NCBI RefSeq assembly: GCF_001638985.1
Contig: NW_017265144.1
Coordinates: 1,116,001-1,180,000 of the forward strand
Length of the DNA: 64,000 nucleotides
Direction of reading: 5' to 3'
Origin: Phycomyces blakesleeanus NRRL 1555(-)
Lineage: Eukaryota > Mucoromycota > Mucoromycetes > Mucorales > Phycomycetaceae
Shown here one piece after another: positions 12,301 to 22,015 of the stretch. The notes beneath the pieces are model-generated. The model had not been told where the DNA came from. It made no database searches and was given only the letters and a program-made list of their open reading frames with translations. A program made the translations under genes and the position numbers. Within the stretch, counting starts at the first letter, position 1, and each line of letters starts with the position of its first letter.

Positions 12301-13718
12301 TCCTGTTTATTAGTTTGTTGACCAGAAAGTATATTTCCAACTATATAGTAGCCTGAGGAACTACCGTGATATCGTATAACTTTGTTTTTAGCCGTTTCCA
12401 TTGTACAGACCATACTATCAATGGACGGCAAAACAGGAGAGCCGGCATCAGATAATGCTTGTACACTTGAGCTGGTTTCGGAATATGGAGAACCATTGTT
12501 GTTGTTGTTGTTATAGATACTTGGGGACATCGAGTGGCTGTGGTGTTGTTGGTTAGATTTTTCAATCGAGGATTCTTCTGAGCCTTCTTCGGTTGACACA
12601 AATGACTGAGATCGTTGACGTTTGTTGGAAGGTTTATCGGTATCATCCTGATGACCTGGTTGGATATTTTCTAGAAGTTTTTCCATCTTTTTTAAACGCA
12701 TCTCCAAACTTTCGATGTAACTAGAATGGATTTAGAGAATAATAATGCGTATTAAAGCAACAGCTATTATCATTAGAAAATTGCTTTATATTTCGTTCGT
12801 TCTTTTGTATATCTAGATCCATATATTCTGGCACAATTTTGGTTTTCAATTTACCCTTTTGGCGGACCTCTCTTTTTGGTAGTCTATAATAGTTTAAAAA
12901 TATTAAGGGATCAAAAGTTTTATAAGTTATAGGTGTTTGTGCCTATATGGCTGTTTAAAAATATTTCTTACGTTATTAAATGTGCATTCCCATTCATACT
13001 GCCTGCATGTCGAACAAGGATGTGTATTATCGACATCACATCTAGAGCAAGTATAGCAACAATATTAAAATGGGAGAAAGGGAGAAAAGTAAAATAAAAA
13101 GATTAATGCAACATGTTTTTTCTTCTTCTTTAGTTGAGATCAAGGGTTAAAAATTATGATTTACTTTATCTTCTTTCGCCTACAAGTATCACCTACAAGA
13201 CAATCATGTTAATTATTACTGATATATAGTATTAATAATATTTAATGATATTTTAACCACAAATATTATATACTTATTTATTTATTTTTGGGTTTTTTTG
13301 CTTTGTCATTTTTATTTAATTATCCTTATTCATTAAACGTTTTATGCTCTTTTTATATATTCTTATCGCTTTTTTTTTATTTGGTTTAATTGAATTTGAT
13401 AAAAGGCTTACAAGCTCTGGTGATTCTAGTACGGCGTGGATTTTGGGTAGCGTTTGATTTCCTAGTCGTTGCTGTCTCTGCTGCTGCTGCTGCTGCTGTT
13501 GTTGTTGTTGAATAATTTCCTTGGTCAATGATTGTATTATCATTAGAGTTCATTTCAGATTGTTCTAGTGTGTGTGCATTTATGACAGGTTTGAATGAAC
13601 TAGTAGAGTGTTTCCAGCTTTGCTGAGCTTGGGTTTCCGCCTGAGAGGAATGTGAATGACGATTTCCAAGGTCAATTGTAGAGAATTGTCCAATATTTTT
13701 TTGATCTCGAGGATTCAT
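9320..13718 (-). CDS. Zn2Cys6 transcription factor with Fungal_trans region
   Basis: Fungus-specific nuclear regulator binding CGG-type half sites. Nine exons, minus: 13412-13718, 13165-13192, 12972-13041, 12855-12883, 11803-12720, 11364-11709, 10571-11273, 9518-10465, 9320-9393; 1,140 residues. The six zinc ligands fall at about 103, 106, 113, 121, 124 and 131 ([11 protein letters not shown], then CSTC). A linker KKRGPPKG precedes a Leu-heptad dimer helix ([17 protein letters not shown]). The middle-homology region carries [17 protein letters not shown] and [10 protein letters not shown]. The C-terminal part has a Gln-Ala/His-Ala repeat (about residues 880-950) and a Gly-Thr repeat (about 1040-1070), then ends NSLFMQ. 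The linker and [10 protein letters not shown] block recall the large regulators of carbon or amino-acid use, but the target pathway cannot be read from the sequence. Confidence 0.93.
10010..10215 (-). repeat. Coding Gln-Ala/His-Ala hexanucleotide repeat
   Basis: About 200 bp of degenerate 6-bp units (GCTTGA/GCTTGG on the plus strand) inside the last large exon of the Zn2Cys6 gene, encoding alternating Gln-Ala with Gln-Ala-His-Ala variants and Pro-Gln at the upstream end. Length changes here would alter the protein without shifting frame. Confidence 0.9.
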
Positions 13719-13948
13719 TGTGATGTAATATTTAATGCTGATATTATTATTGTTATCTCTTTAGGATAATGTTAATGTTAATGATAATGAATTCAAAAAA
13801 GAAATGAAAAATAAAATAAAAAGCTAAAACAAGGAACAGGGTTTCCAATTAAGAAAGTTGTAGCCTCTTTATTTTGCCGAATGTTGAAAATAATCATAAT
13901 TGATAATTAATTAGCCGAATGATTGATTTAGTGTATATATTTGTATTA

Positions 13949-14378
13949 GAGAGGGTGTCGAGTTATGATAATTTCAAGATGACTAAAAAATAATTATTTG
14001 TAAAACCCAATCAAAAATAAGAATAAAGCTCAGACACAGTTATGAATATTATAAGTTGAAAGCATTGATACTAAGAAATTTAGAGGAAATAGACCTTAAT
14101 AAACTTGACTTTCCAAGGCCTATTTTATTAAGTAAGTATGAAGAAGAGGCTACTGGCTATCATACATTTTGTTATGAAGTGGGAAAAATAAGCCCAATTT
14201 TTACTAGAAATTTAGTGAGCATTTGAAGCCAAAAGTTAGGTAATCCCTAACTTTTGGCTTCAAATGCTCACTAAATGGCCTCCACCATGAAATTTGCAAA
14301 ACAAGTATTGGAATTTAATTCGCCGCGTAAAATAAAAAATTGCAAACGTTTGCAATTCAGGCTCGAAGACACCCTCTC
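13949..14378. mobile_element. Non-autonomous TIR element (MITE-like) with TA flanks
   Basis: A 430-bp segment bounded by perfect 11-bp terminal inverted repeats (GAGAGGGTGTC at 13949-13959, inverted at 14368-14378) and flanked on both sides by TA (13947-13948 and 14379-14380), as expected for a Tc1/mariner-type target duplication. It has no usable ORF. Near its right end it holds a perfect 31-bp inverted repeat and a 20-bp perfect palindrome at 14338-14357. It sits between the 5' end of the Zn2Cys6 gene and the 3' end of a small membrane protein gene. Only one copy is in this window, so the ends are inferred. Confidence 0.65.
14210..14276. repeat. Perfect 31-bp hairpin with 5-base loop
   Basis: Left arm 14210-14240 and right arm 14246-14276 are exact reverse complements, separated by TAATC. 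The arms read outward from GGCTTCAAATGC-type sequence; no mismatch or bulge is present. It lies within the 430-bp TIR element. Confidence 0.95.
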
Positions 14379-14380
14379 TA

Positions 14381-14631
14381 TTATGTGATTAATATTATCT
14401 TTATGAGCAGCATATGTATATCTGTGTGTATAAATTTGAGATAGCAATTGTCTTATAAAAAAATGTAATATAAATAAAGTAAAATAAAAAAGGAAAGCAA
14501 TTAAAAGAAATAGGGAAGAGACCAAATCGCAGCAGCAATAGCAATAGTAATATTAATAGTAGTAAAACACAATTATATAATATAGGTACACAAGTAGGTA
14601 TAGAAGTAAGTAAGTATACACATATATATAG
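14381..14631. other. Short AT-rich spacer
   Basis: About 250 bp between the TIR element and the stop codon of the next minus-strand gene, with microsatellite-like AGT/AAT and (TA)n tracts. It probably holds the 3' untranslated region of that gene. Confidence 0.5.
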
Positions 14632-15264
14632 CTAGCTGAGAACTGTACCAGCAAGAGCATCTCCCCAGCTGTTGGACCCACTCATTGGTACACCAGGACG
14701 TACGGCCGTATTCAAAGTGGAGGATGTTTGGGCACCAGAGGTATTTGAAGACCGTAGTCCGAATGTGGAAGGCTTGAAAATCATCACGACTGCAGCGGTC
14801 ACGATTAGACATGTCAGCAGCAAAGTAGTCGATATTCGGCATCGCTTCTTCCACACTGTTCCTTCATCAGACACATACCAGCAGCCACAGTCACTGCTGC
14901 CAATAAACCAAGCTGGAGGGAATATAAACCCAAAGCAGAATAAATATTTCTCGATTGGCCATCTCGGCTCAACCTTCCGTCTGTCCATGTTTGTGTCTGA
15001 GCTTGTACTTGCACTGGTACTGATACTGATACTGACACTTGCACTTGCAATTGCACTTGTGCTCGTATTTGGGCTTGAGTTTCTACCCGTCTCACTCTTG
15101 TCATTCCCGATTATCTTACTCTCACTACTATATACATTGTGTGTTGTATTGAATGCTAAGCTTTTATCGTTAATGGCAATACATGAGTCTCCGCTTTGGT
15201 ATTTAAGCGGAATGATTTGTATAATGCTGCTGAGATTATCATGCTTCTTTACAGGAAAGGTCAT
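14632..15264 (-). CDS. Small single-exon membrane protein with FGFIFPPAWFIG motif
   Basis: Unspliced frame of 210 residues starting MTFPVKKHDNL. The N-terminal half is hydrophilic and includes a Ser/Ala/Thr-rich run (about residues 65-90). A Trp-Pro segment leads to LFCFGFIFPPAWFIGSS (about 109-125), followed by WKKRCR and a hydrophobic helix LLLTCLIVTAAVVMIF (about 147-162); the C-terminus is Ser/Thr/Gly-rich. The PPAWFIG core followed by a W-x-x-R-C-R patch and one membrane span recalls a class of fungal membrane proteins of unknown role, known to me by pattern only. A long antisense frame exists but looks like a shadow. Function unknown. Confidence 0.6.
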   Translation of the reverse strand: MTFPVKKHDNLSSIIQIIPLKYQSGDSCIAINDKSLAFNTTHNVYSSESKIIGNDKSETGRNSSPNTSTSAIASASVSISISTSASTSSDTNMDRRKVEPRWPIEKYLFCFGFIFPPAWFIGSSDCGCWYVSDEGTVWKKRCRISTTLLLTCLIVTAAVVMIFKPSTFGLRSSNTSGAQTSSTLNTAVRPGVPMSGSNSWGDALAGTVLS

Positions 15265-16323
15265 TAAAATTGTAAAATAAATAAATAATTAATGATCAAT
15301 ACAAAGAACCAAGAAAGATACCTTTATATATCTTTATATTTGTCTTGTATTGATTGTATATATAGTGATAAAATATTCCCATCAAAATATCATACTCCTT
15401 TTTTTCTTCATATAACTATGGAAACGTTAATCTCAAATACTTTTCTGCAAGTCACAATTCTTGAACAAAAAGAAGAAGAAAAAACAGAAATTTATACTTT
15501 TGCTATATATGATGGATTTACTATACACATTTATAAGGCTTCATATTTTATATAATATAAGCTTAACTAAATGACTGGTTATGGAATCGATTAATTTTAT
15601 ATATGAAGAAAATACATGTTCTTTAATTGTTTTTTTTTTCAAGAAATAATATATCACTTTTATTTTGAAAGTGCTCATTTGATTGGCTATGGCTTACAGA
15701 AAAGTATTTGAAATTAACGTTTCAGATATTCTTCTGGTGTGGTCAGACCAAAAGTTCAAAAAAAAGGGCAAAAAAAGGGCAAAATTATTGTGAAATCTAT
15801 TATCGTTTCAGGTCATAATAATCAGACAACAGGTGGTCCCCTTTCAAAGTATCTGATAAGCTCACTCTTCTTTCTCAGACATTTTCGGTTCTGCTCTCTT
15901 TCTCTCTCTCGTTGTGCTCCAGTATATTTTTTTTTCTAAATATCTCCGTACTTGTTCTATACTCAACTTTAGGCCATTATCTCCAACGGTAGAGACAAGA
16001 GACCTTCTTTCTTTCCCACTTCTTTATGAAGACGTGGGCATGTGATATGTTTCATTGCACGACTTCAATTACTCTTTTCTTCTTCTTCTTACTTATTACT
16101 TATAGAAGCTTAAGATTACATTTTTTTTTAAAAAAGTAAACCATTTTCTCGTCTTGTGCTACGCATTCTCTTTGGGTACTCCAATGGTTTATTTGTATTA
16201 GGAGCACAAAATTTGGTACTATAAAGCCTTATGAATGTGTACGTGGGCATAGCTACAAACGCGAAACTTGACTAGCAATTTACCTTTTTACAACAAACAC
16301 AATCATTATACTCCATTACCATC
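15265..16323. other. Intergenic, divergent promoter region
   Basis: Lies between a minus-strand gene and the plus-strand F-box gene, so it holds both promoters. Contains pyrimidine-rich tracts near 15880-15940 and 16075-16095 and a T-run/A-run palindrome at 16119-16136, about 190 bp upstream of the F-box start. No gene seen. Confidence 0.55.
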
Positions 16324-18246
16324 ATGCCAATTACTCAACTTCCGCCTGAAGTTCTTAGTTCAATTGCAGAATTCCTTTCTAAAAAAGATTTACTGCAAGG
16401 TTCACTTGTTTGCAAGAAATGGCGACGACTTTTTTATGAAAAGCTTTGGCAAGACATCTCTATATTTGATGAAAAGGCATCTAATGCAGTTTACAATATA
16501 TCCCCTGAAAACAAATATTTGATCTATGGTCAGCATGTCAGAAACATATACATTAGTAACGAATATCCTGTCAGCAGCAAAAATATCTTGGTTCTTCAAC
16601 AACTTTTTCCAAACACTCGGAAACTTAGTATAACGTTATCCTATCCAGAGATGATATATACAGACACAGACACAAACTGTAGTGTGTGGAGGTCAATGGA
16701 TAATCTCAGCATAAACTTTGGTGATTACATCAATAGTACCTTGATAAAACCGTGCTCTGGAATATTATCACAGTTCGCCTATGTGACAACACTTGATTTG
16801 AGCTTTAGCGATGCATACACATCTGGAATCGGGGACTTTGAAGGTATTCACTATTATCTGCCACGCCTAAAACACTTTTCAACCAAAGTTAAGTTGGCCA
16901 GGATTACTGAAGAAGACATGAACCATATAAACGAGAGAGTCCCAGCTTATGATTTGACGAATATTTCATTATCAATGTACATGGAAGACTTACAGTGGCT
17001 TTATTACTTTGCTGTAAAATATACAAATGTCCGTACATTGTCGTTATGCCCTATATTTGAAAGCGGCCCTTTGAGAGACTACAACCTAGGACTAACCAGA
17101 TCAAAACTATCAATGCTTCCTCACGTATTCTCAAACCTGAACAAACTGGTCATAAGAGATGTTGGATATACTAGCATGCTTTCCCTCCCATTATATGAGT
17201 GCCTTTACAATGGAATAACACTGATCAAAGAATGGAAATATGATTACTACATTCAGACGGATGAAGACCAAAGACTCGAGAGAACCACTGCAGAAATTAT
17301 GCGCATATGCTCCAAAACCATCGAGTCAATAATATTTGAATATACGGATCCTATCGACTCACCCGCGCCTCACGATATATCCAAGTCATTCACAGATTGT
17401 CCCCGATTAGTTCTTATTAACATATTTAACTGCGGTTCATGTTTACAATTCGATATTATTGCAGACTGCTGTCCTTCTTTAAAGGAACTCCGGTTATTTG
17501 GTGGAGGTGTTTATATTGGTTCCGAGGCAATGAAATCGTTCAAGCCACATGGACTGCGGGTACTTAATCTAAATGCTTCTTCCATTGATCCTGATACATT
17601 GAAATACATATCTGTCCGATGTGAATCTCTAAGCCACGTGTGGTTGAGAAGATTGTCAGTATTCGGAACTATTTCTGCAGACACAGGAACTCTTTTGGTC
17701 GATATGTCCAGCGCCAAACTTACGGAACTGCGAATTGGCTGTTTATTTTACAGAACTCCTGCTGAAATAGGATCGTGGGATCCGACCACAGAAATCGATT
17801 TTATGAAACTGATACGAGCTGTTAGACCGCATCATCAAATGATCGAGAGTAATGAAAGAATTGATCAATCTTTTCCCAGAAATGTAGTCAAATATGAGAC
17901 TGAAACTACTTGGTATAACCTATTCAACCGCACAGACATGCCATCATCTGTAAACCTTGACATTTTAAAGAAGCCTGTGGTAGACTATATAGAAGAATAC
18001 TTTGAGAATTATCGAGACAATATGATTTCTGGTAAAATTCAGGGTATTCGTATTTCTGGTAAAACAGCGGGTATCTGTGTTCCTGGAGAAGAGGAACTTC
18101 CTCAAGAATATGATTTGGATCTTAGCCGAGGATATGTGAAATTTATGTGTGGATATGTAGAACACTGTTATATTCATACAATGCCTAAAAGATGTTGGGC
18201 TGATTTCTATTGGGACCCTATAAAAAATAAAGTATGTAGTAGATGA
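16324..18246 (+). CDS. F-box/LRR-type protein
   Basis: Unspliced 640-residue protein, probably a substrate adaptor of an SCF ubiquitin ligase. The F-box occupies about residues 3-50 (LPPEVLSSIAEFLSKKDLL, then VCKKWRRLFYEKLW), which would bind Skp1. The rest is a long leucine-rich array with irregular repeats (PRLKHF, LKELRLFGGG, LRVLNLNASS, CESLSHVWLRRLSV) ending in a conserved-looking tail SRGYVKFMCGYVEHC. The start fits: it is the first in-frame Met and begins the domain directly. A broken paralogue with the same architecture lies at 25858-27758, so this belongs to a duplicated family. Substrate unknown. Confidence 0.88.
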   Translation: MPITQLPPEVLSSIAEFLSKKDLLQGSLVCKKWRRLFYEKLWQDISIFDEKASNAVYNISPENKYLIYGQHVRNIYISNEYPVSSKNILVLQQLFPNTRKLSITLSYPEMIYTDTDTNCSVWRSMDNLSINFGDYINSTLIKPCSGILSQFAYVTTLDLSFSDAYTSGIGDFEGIHYYLPRLKHFSTKVKLARITEEDMNHINERVPAYDLTNISLSMYMEDLQWLYYFAVKYTNVRTLSLCPIFESGPLRDYNLGLTRSKLSMLPHVFSNLNKLVIRDVGYTSMLSLPLYECLYNGITLIKEWKYDYYIQTDEDQRLERTTAEIMRICSKTIESIIFEYTDPIDSPAPHDISKSFTDCPRLVLINIFNCGSCLQFDIIADCCPSLKELRLFGGGVYIGSEAMKSFKPHGLRVLNLNASSIDPDTLKYISVRCESLSHVWLRRLSVFGTISADTGTLLVDMSSAKLTELRIGCLFYRTPAEIGSWDPTTEIDFMKLIRAVRPHHQMIESNERIDQSFPRNVVKYETETTWYNLFNRTDMPSSVNLDILKKPVVDYIEEYFENYRDNMISGKIQGIRISGKTAGICVPGEEELPQEYDLDLSRGYVKFMCGYVEHCYIHTMPKRCWADFYWDPIKNKVCSR

Positions 18247-20620
18247 ACTATTTTCCTGATAAATTGAACAATCTTTTTTTTTTACATTAATAGTATAAAA
18301 CATAATATTTAAACAGAAATATAGTAATTGTTACGTACTTTTGTGTGTGTATCCAATCTCTATTACATGTATTAATATACTACTATTACCATTACTATTA
18401 CTTTTAAAATAAAAATCTTTAAAACAATATGTATTTTTTAAACTATACTAAATTCAAAGACGTATCGAAACAAGGGAAGAATCCAATAACAGAATGCGGA
18501 TTACCAAGTAGAGATAACAGCTACTCAATCGCTCTTCATGATATCAATACTCAATAATAAAGCTCAAATTTGACGGTAGTATGTTAGTGAGAAAAATAGA
18601 TTAAGTACTTTGCATCAAAGCATTTGAAGTGGTTAACTTTTAACCTTATATTTAGTGAATGTATTTTGAGAATATTAGTGGTTGAATAAAGCAAGAAAAA
18701 AAATACATAAACTTCGAGATTGTGGTTATATTTGACAAAATAATTAAGCGCTTACAATGTCCACAGTTTTTTTAACTCCATAGTACTTTCATTAATACTC
18801 TTCTTACGGTCACTTTATTGAAAATCTTGTCTTCTACATGTAGGTTGACTATATATTTAACCGAATGCAAAATCGAATTAGAATGTAATGGCTGCAGATT
18901 CTTCAAGCTGCGAAAACTCGCATATTAGAGGAGGGTACTGTTTTTATATAATAAAACTTTCAAGCGTGATTATTACCTTAATGGATTAACTTATCTTATA
19001 GTTAGAGACAAAACAAACAGGTATATAAATTAGTACTTGCCGGACTTTCACCTCTGCATTGTTAGTTTTTCGCTTTCACAAACTCTTTAGTTCGGCATGT
19101 ATCCCAGCACTTGTAATAAGATGAAATAAAACCCTTGAGATGACGTTTTTTGCTCTATACTTTTGTAGGCTTCTGTATTTTTTTGATAGTGTCTTTTTTG
19201 TAAAAGTCAGATCAAGGGCGCGTAAGTTTACTCTTTGCCGCTGCACAAAATTTTTCTATTGTGTTAAAGTCTAGGAAGCATAAGTAAGAAGATACTCATA
19301 TATATATAGCATAATATTTCTTTTCAATATTGTACTGTTTAACCCATTTATCTATCTCTGTGCTGTTCAAATATGAATGAAACGACCTAGTTCTTTCACT
19401 ACAGCTAATACGCTTCCAGACACTTTTTTATAGATTGTATAGCTGTCTATCAATATTGGGTCAAGTTAAATAAAAAGTACTCAGTAGGATATTAGTAAGC
19501 AAACAATTGTATCAACAATGCTAAATCAATGAGATTCAGGGCAACCCTATTCTCATTGACATTAACAACAACAGCAATAACAGCAGCATTTCCAATCCCC
19601 CCTCCATATCTGTACAAAAATATGCTATAATAATATGATTAATACTAAAGAAGTATTGAAAAAACTACTCGCAATTGACTATTCTTTTCTCGATAGTATG
19701 TACTGTTGCAAGTAAACGATGTGGTTTCTAAAGAATATGAGTTCAATTCCCGAAAATATACTATTGATTCCGATTGGCCTATGTCCTTACTATTTTTGGG
19801 AAACATTGTAAATTTATCGTATTTATGAAAATGTCCTTTTTATAAATATGAGCTTAATTACTAAGCAAGCCTGCGATCCTTTTTTTTTTTTAAAAATAAT
19901 AATAATAATTAAAGCACGTTTTGTATTGATAGTCAAGTTTCAATAATATATATAAAATAAACTCGAATCACAATAGATCAGAATGAATGAAATAAATAAA
20001 GGAGACGCTTGATATACAAAAAGAGAGAAATAGCGAGTATAAAACTAGACCAAGCCCTGATTTTTCTTTTATCCTAGGCGTTCAAAAAATTCATATATAT
20101 TCTTTTGAGATCCTCGGCTGATATAATTCATATACAATACATACGTAATTCACACTAAAGTAACGGCGTACTCTGTAATAGTATTTTTTTATAATAATCC
20201 TCGCAGCTATATAAATATAGGATATATTATCCGTCCCTTAATAACGGTACCAATAATTATAGCAAAAAGTAAAATGAGAATAGGAATATTTGAGGCTTGC
20301 CATGACAAAGTACTTTGCCCAGATAAATGGTCTTATATTTTACCTTTTTGCTTTTGCAAAAATAAAATAATAAAGAGCATGTAATGTTTCTCTTTAAAGG
20401 AATTAAACCTATAACTTTGAAGAAGCAACTCCTATTACAACAATTGATGACGGGTACAATTTCAGTGATAAAATAAAATAAAAAGGTTTTTGACATATTT
20501 ATTCACTATCAAAGTAAATAATTTTTTTTAAAAAAAAATACATGTCTTTTTGATTAGTATTGTTATAACTATCACTATCACTATTAGTATTACTATCATT
20601 ATTACCGTGTACACATTTCA

Positions 20621-20652
<32 letters not shown>

Positions 20653-20826
20653 ATTGTTATTACATTAAATATTCATACATACATTACATACATTTATTAT
20701 TATTATTCTTATAATATGAAGGGAATCATCTCAAAACCCGACGATCGGACTTTATCCAAAAAACTATATAGAACCAAGTTGCAGAAACAAATAATTCTTT
20801 ACTACCGTCAATCAATCTCTTTCAAA
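18247..20826. other. Intergenic AT-rich region
   Basis: About 2.6 kb with no supported gene. Includes T/A homopolymer tracts near 19880 and 20521-20538 and a (TA)n run at 20622-20648. An upstream in-frame ATG at 20716 would extend the reductase by 37 residues (KPDDRTLSKKLYR and on) but that extension lies outside the family fold and is treated as leader sequence. Confidence 0.55.
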
Positions 20827-22015
20827 ATGACTTCAAACACCCAAGTAATCTATGTCAAGCCTCCCAAGGAATACCCCATTATTGGCGAAACTATGAAGAT
20901 TGCCAAATCTACAATTGATCTTGATTGTGCTCTCTCTCAAGGCGACATAATCATTAAGAACCTTGTACTCTCTGTCGATCCTTATATGCGTGGCCGTATG
21001 CGAGACCCTTCAATTGAATCCTATGCACCAGCATTCGAGTTCAACAGTGTCATGACTGGTGATACAATGTCTGTCGTGATCAAATCCAACAACCCAAAGT
21101 TCAAGCAAGGCGACCTAGTCTATGGCAAGACAGGCCTTGGGTACTTTGAAGAATATTCACACGTCAAGGGTGCCTATGCTGACATTGGATACGTTGTTCG
21201 CAATGACCCCAAAACTACTGGTCTGCCATTGACTTACTATGTCGGTGTACTCGGAATGCCTGGACTGACAGCATATGTTGGGTAAGTTTTAGTATTTTAT
21301 ATATTATATAGATAGAGAGCTGTCATTGATTTTACAAAACAAAAATACCGAAGGAAAGAAAGAAATCTAACTTGGTTTGGGATTAACTTGCGTGGATTAC
21401 AAACACATATATAGACTTCAAAAGTATGGAAAACCAAAGAAGGGTGAGACACTGTATGTATCGGCCGCTTCTGGAGCTGTTGGTCAAATCGTTGGTCAGA
21501 TTGGCAAGGCGCTTGGACTTCATGTAGTCGGATCTGCTGGATCGGACGAAAAGGTTGCTTATCTTAAAGAACTTGGTTTTGACGGAGCTTTCAACTACAA
21601 GACCCAGAGTATTGACGAAAAGCTCAAGGAACTCTGTCCAAAGGGTATTGATATTTATTACGAAAGTGTGGGTGGCGAAATGCTCGAGCATGTGCTCAAC
21701 CATGCCAACAACTTTGGCCGAATTGTTGTGTGTGGCATGATCTCTCAGTACAATACCTCGAACCCTTACCCGATTCGCAACATCATCTATGTACTGACTA
21801 AGCGACTGACGATGAGTGGATTTATTGTGATGGACAAAGAAAACATAGCATATGAAGAAGAGTTCATGAGAACATGCACTCAGTGGTTATTAGAAGGAAA
21901 GATCAAGTACAGAGAGACAGTTGCCGAAGGAATCGAAAACACTCCCCAGGCTCTGTTAGATGTATTAAAGGGAAAGAACTTTGGAAAGCAAGTGGTCAAG
22001 ATTGCTGATTTGTAA
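20827..22015 (+). CDS. NADP-dependent medium-chain reductase (PTGR/alkenal reductase type)
   Basis: Zinc-independent medium-chain dehydrogenase/reductase of the leukotriene B4 dehydrogenase/alkenal double-bond reductase group, which uses NADPH to reduce the C=C of enals and enones. Two exons, 20827-21281 and 21415-22015, 351 residues, intron phase 2. Landmarks: SVDPYMRGRM near the N-terminus, GMPGLTAYVGLQKYGKPKKG before the dinucleotide-binding loop SAASGAVGQIVGQIGKALG, then YYESVGGEMLEHVL and GRIVVCGMISQYN. The C-terminus FGKQVVKIADL is typical. The Met at 20827 (context CAAAATG) starts right where the family starts. Acts in the cytosol in detoxifying reactive carbonyls by family knowledge; the actual substrate is unknown. 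Confidence 0.9.

Noticed and set aside
14672..15280. Plus-strand 202-codon ORF opposite the small membrane protein
   Set aside because: The minus frame has the coherent motif order and membrane span; the plus frame reads as its shadow.
20716..20826. N-terminal extension of the reductase from the upstream ATG
   Set aside because: The 37 extra residues have no counterpart in the family and the downstream ATG has a good context, so the extension is taken as untranslated leader.
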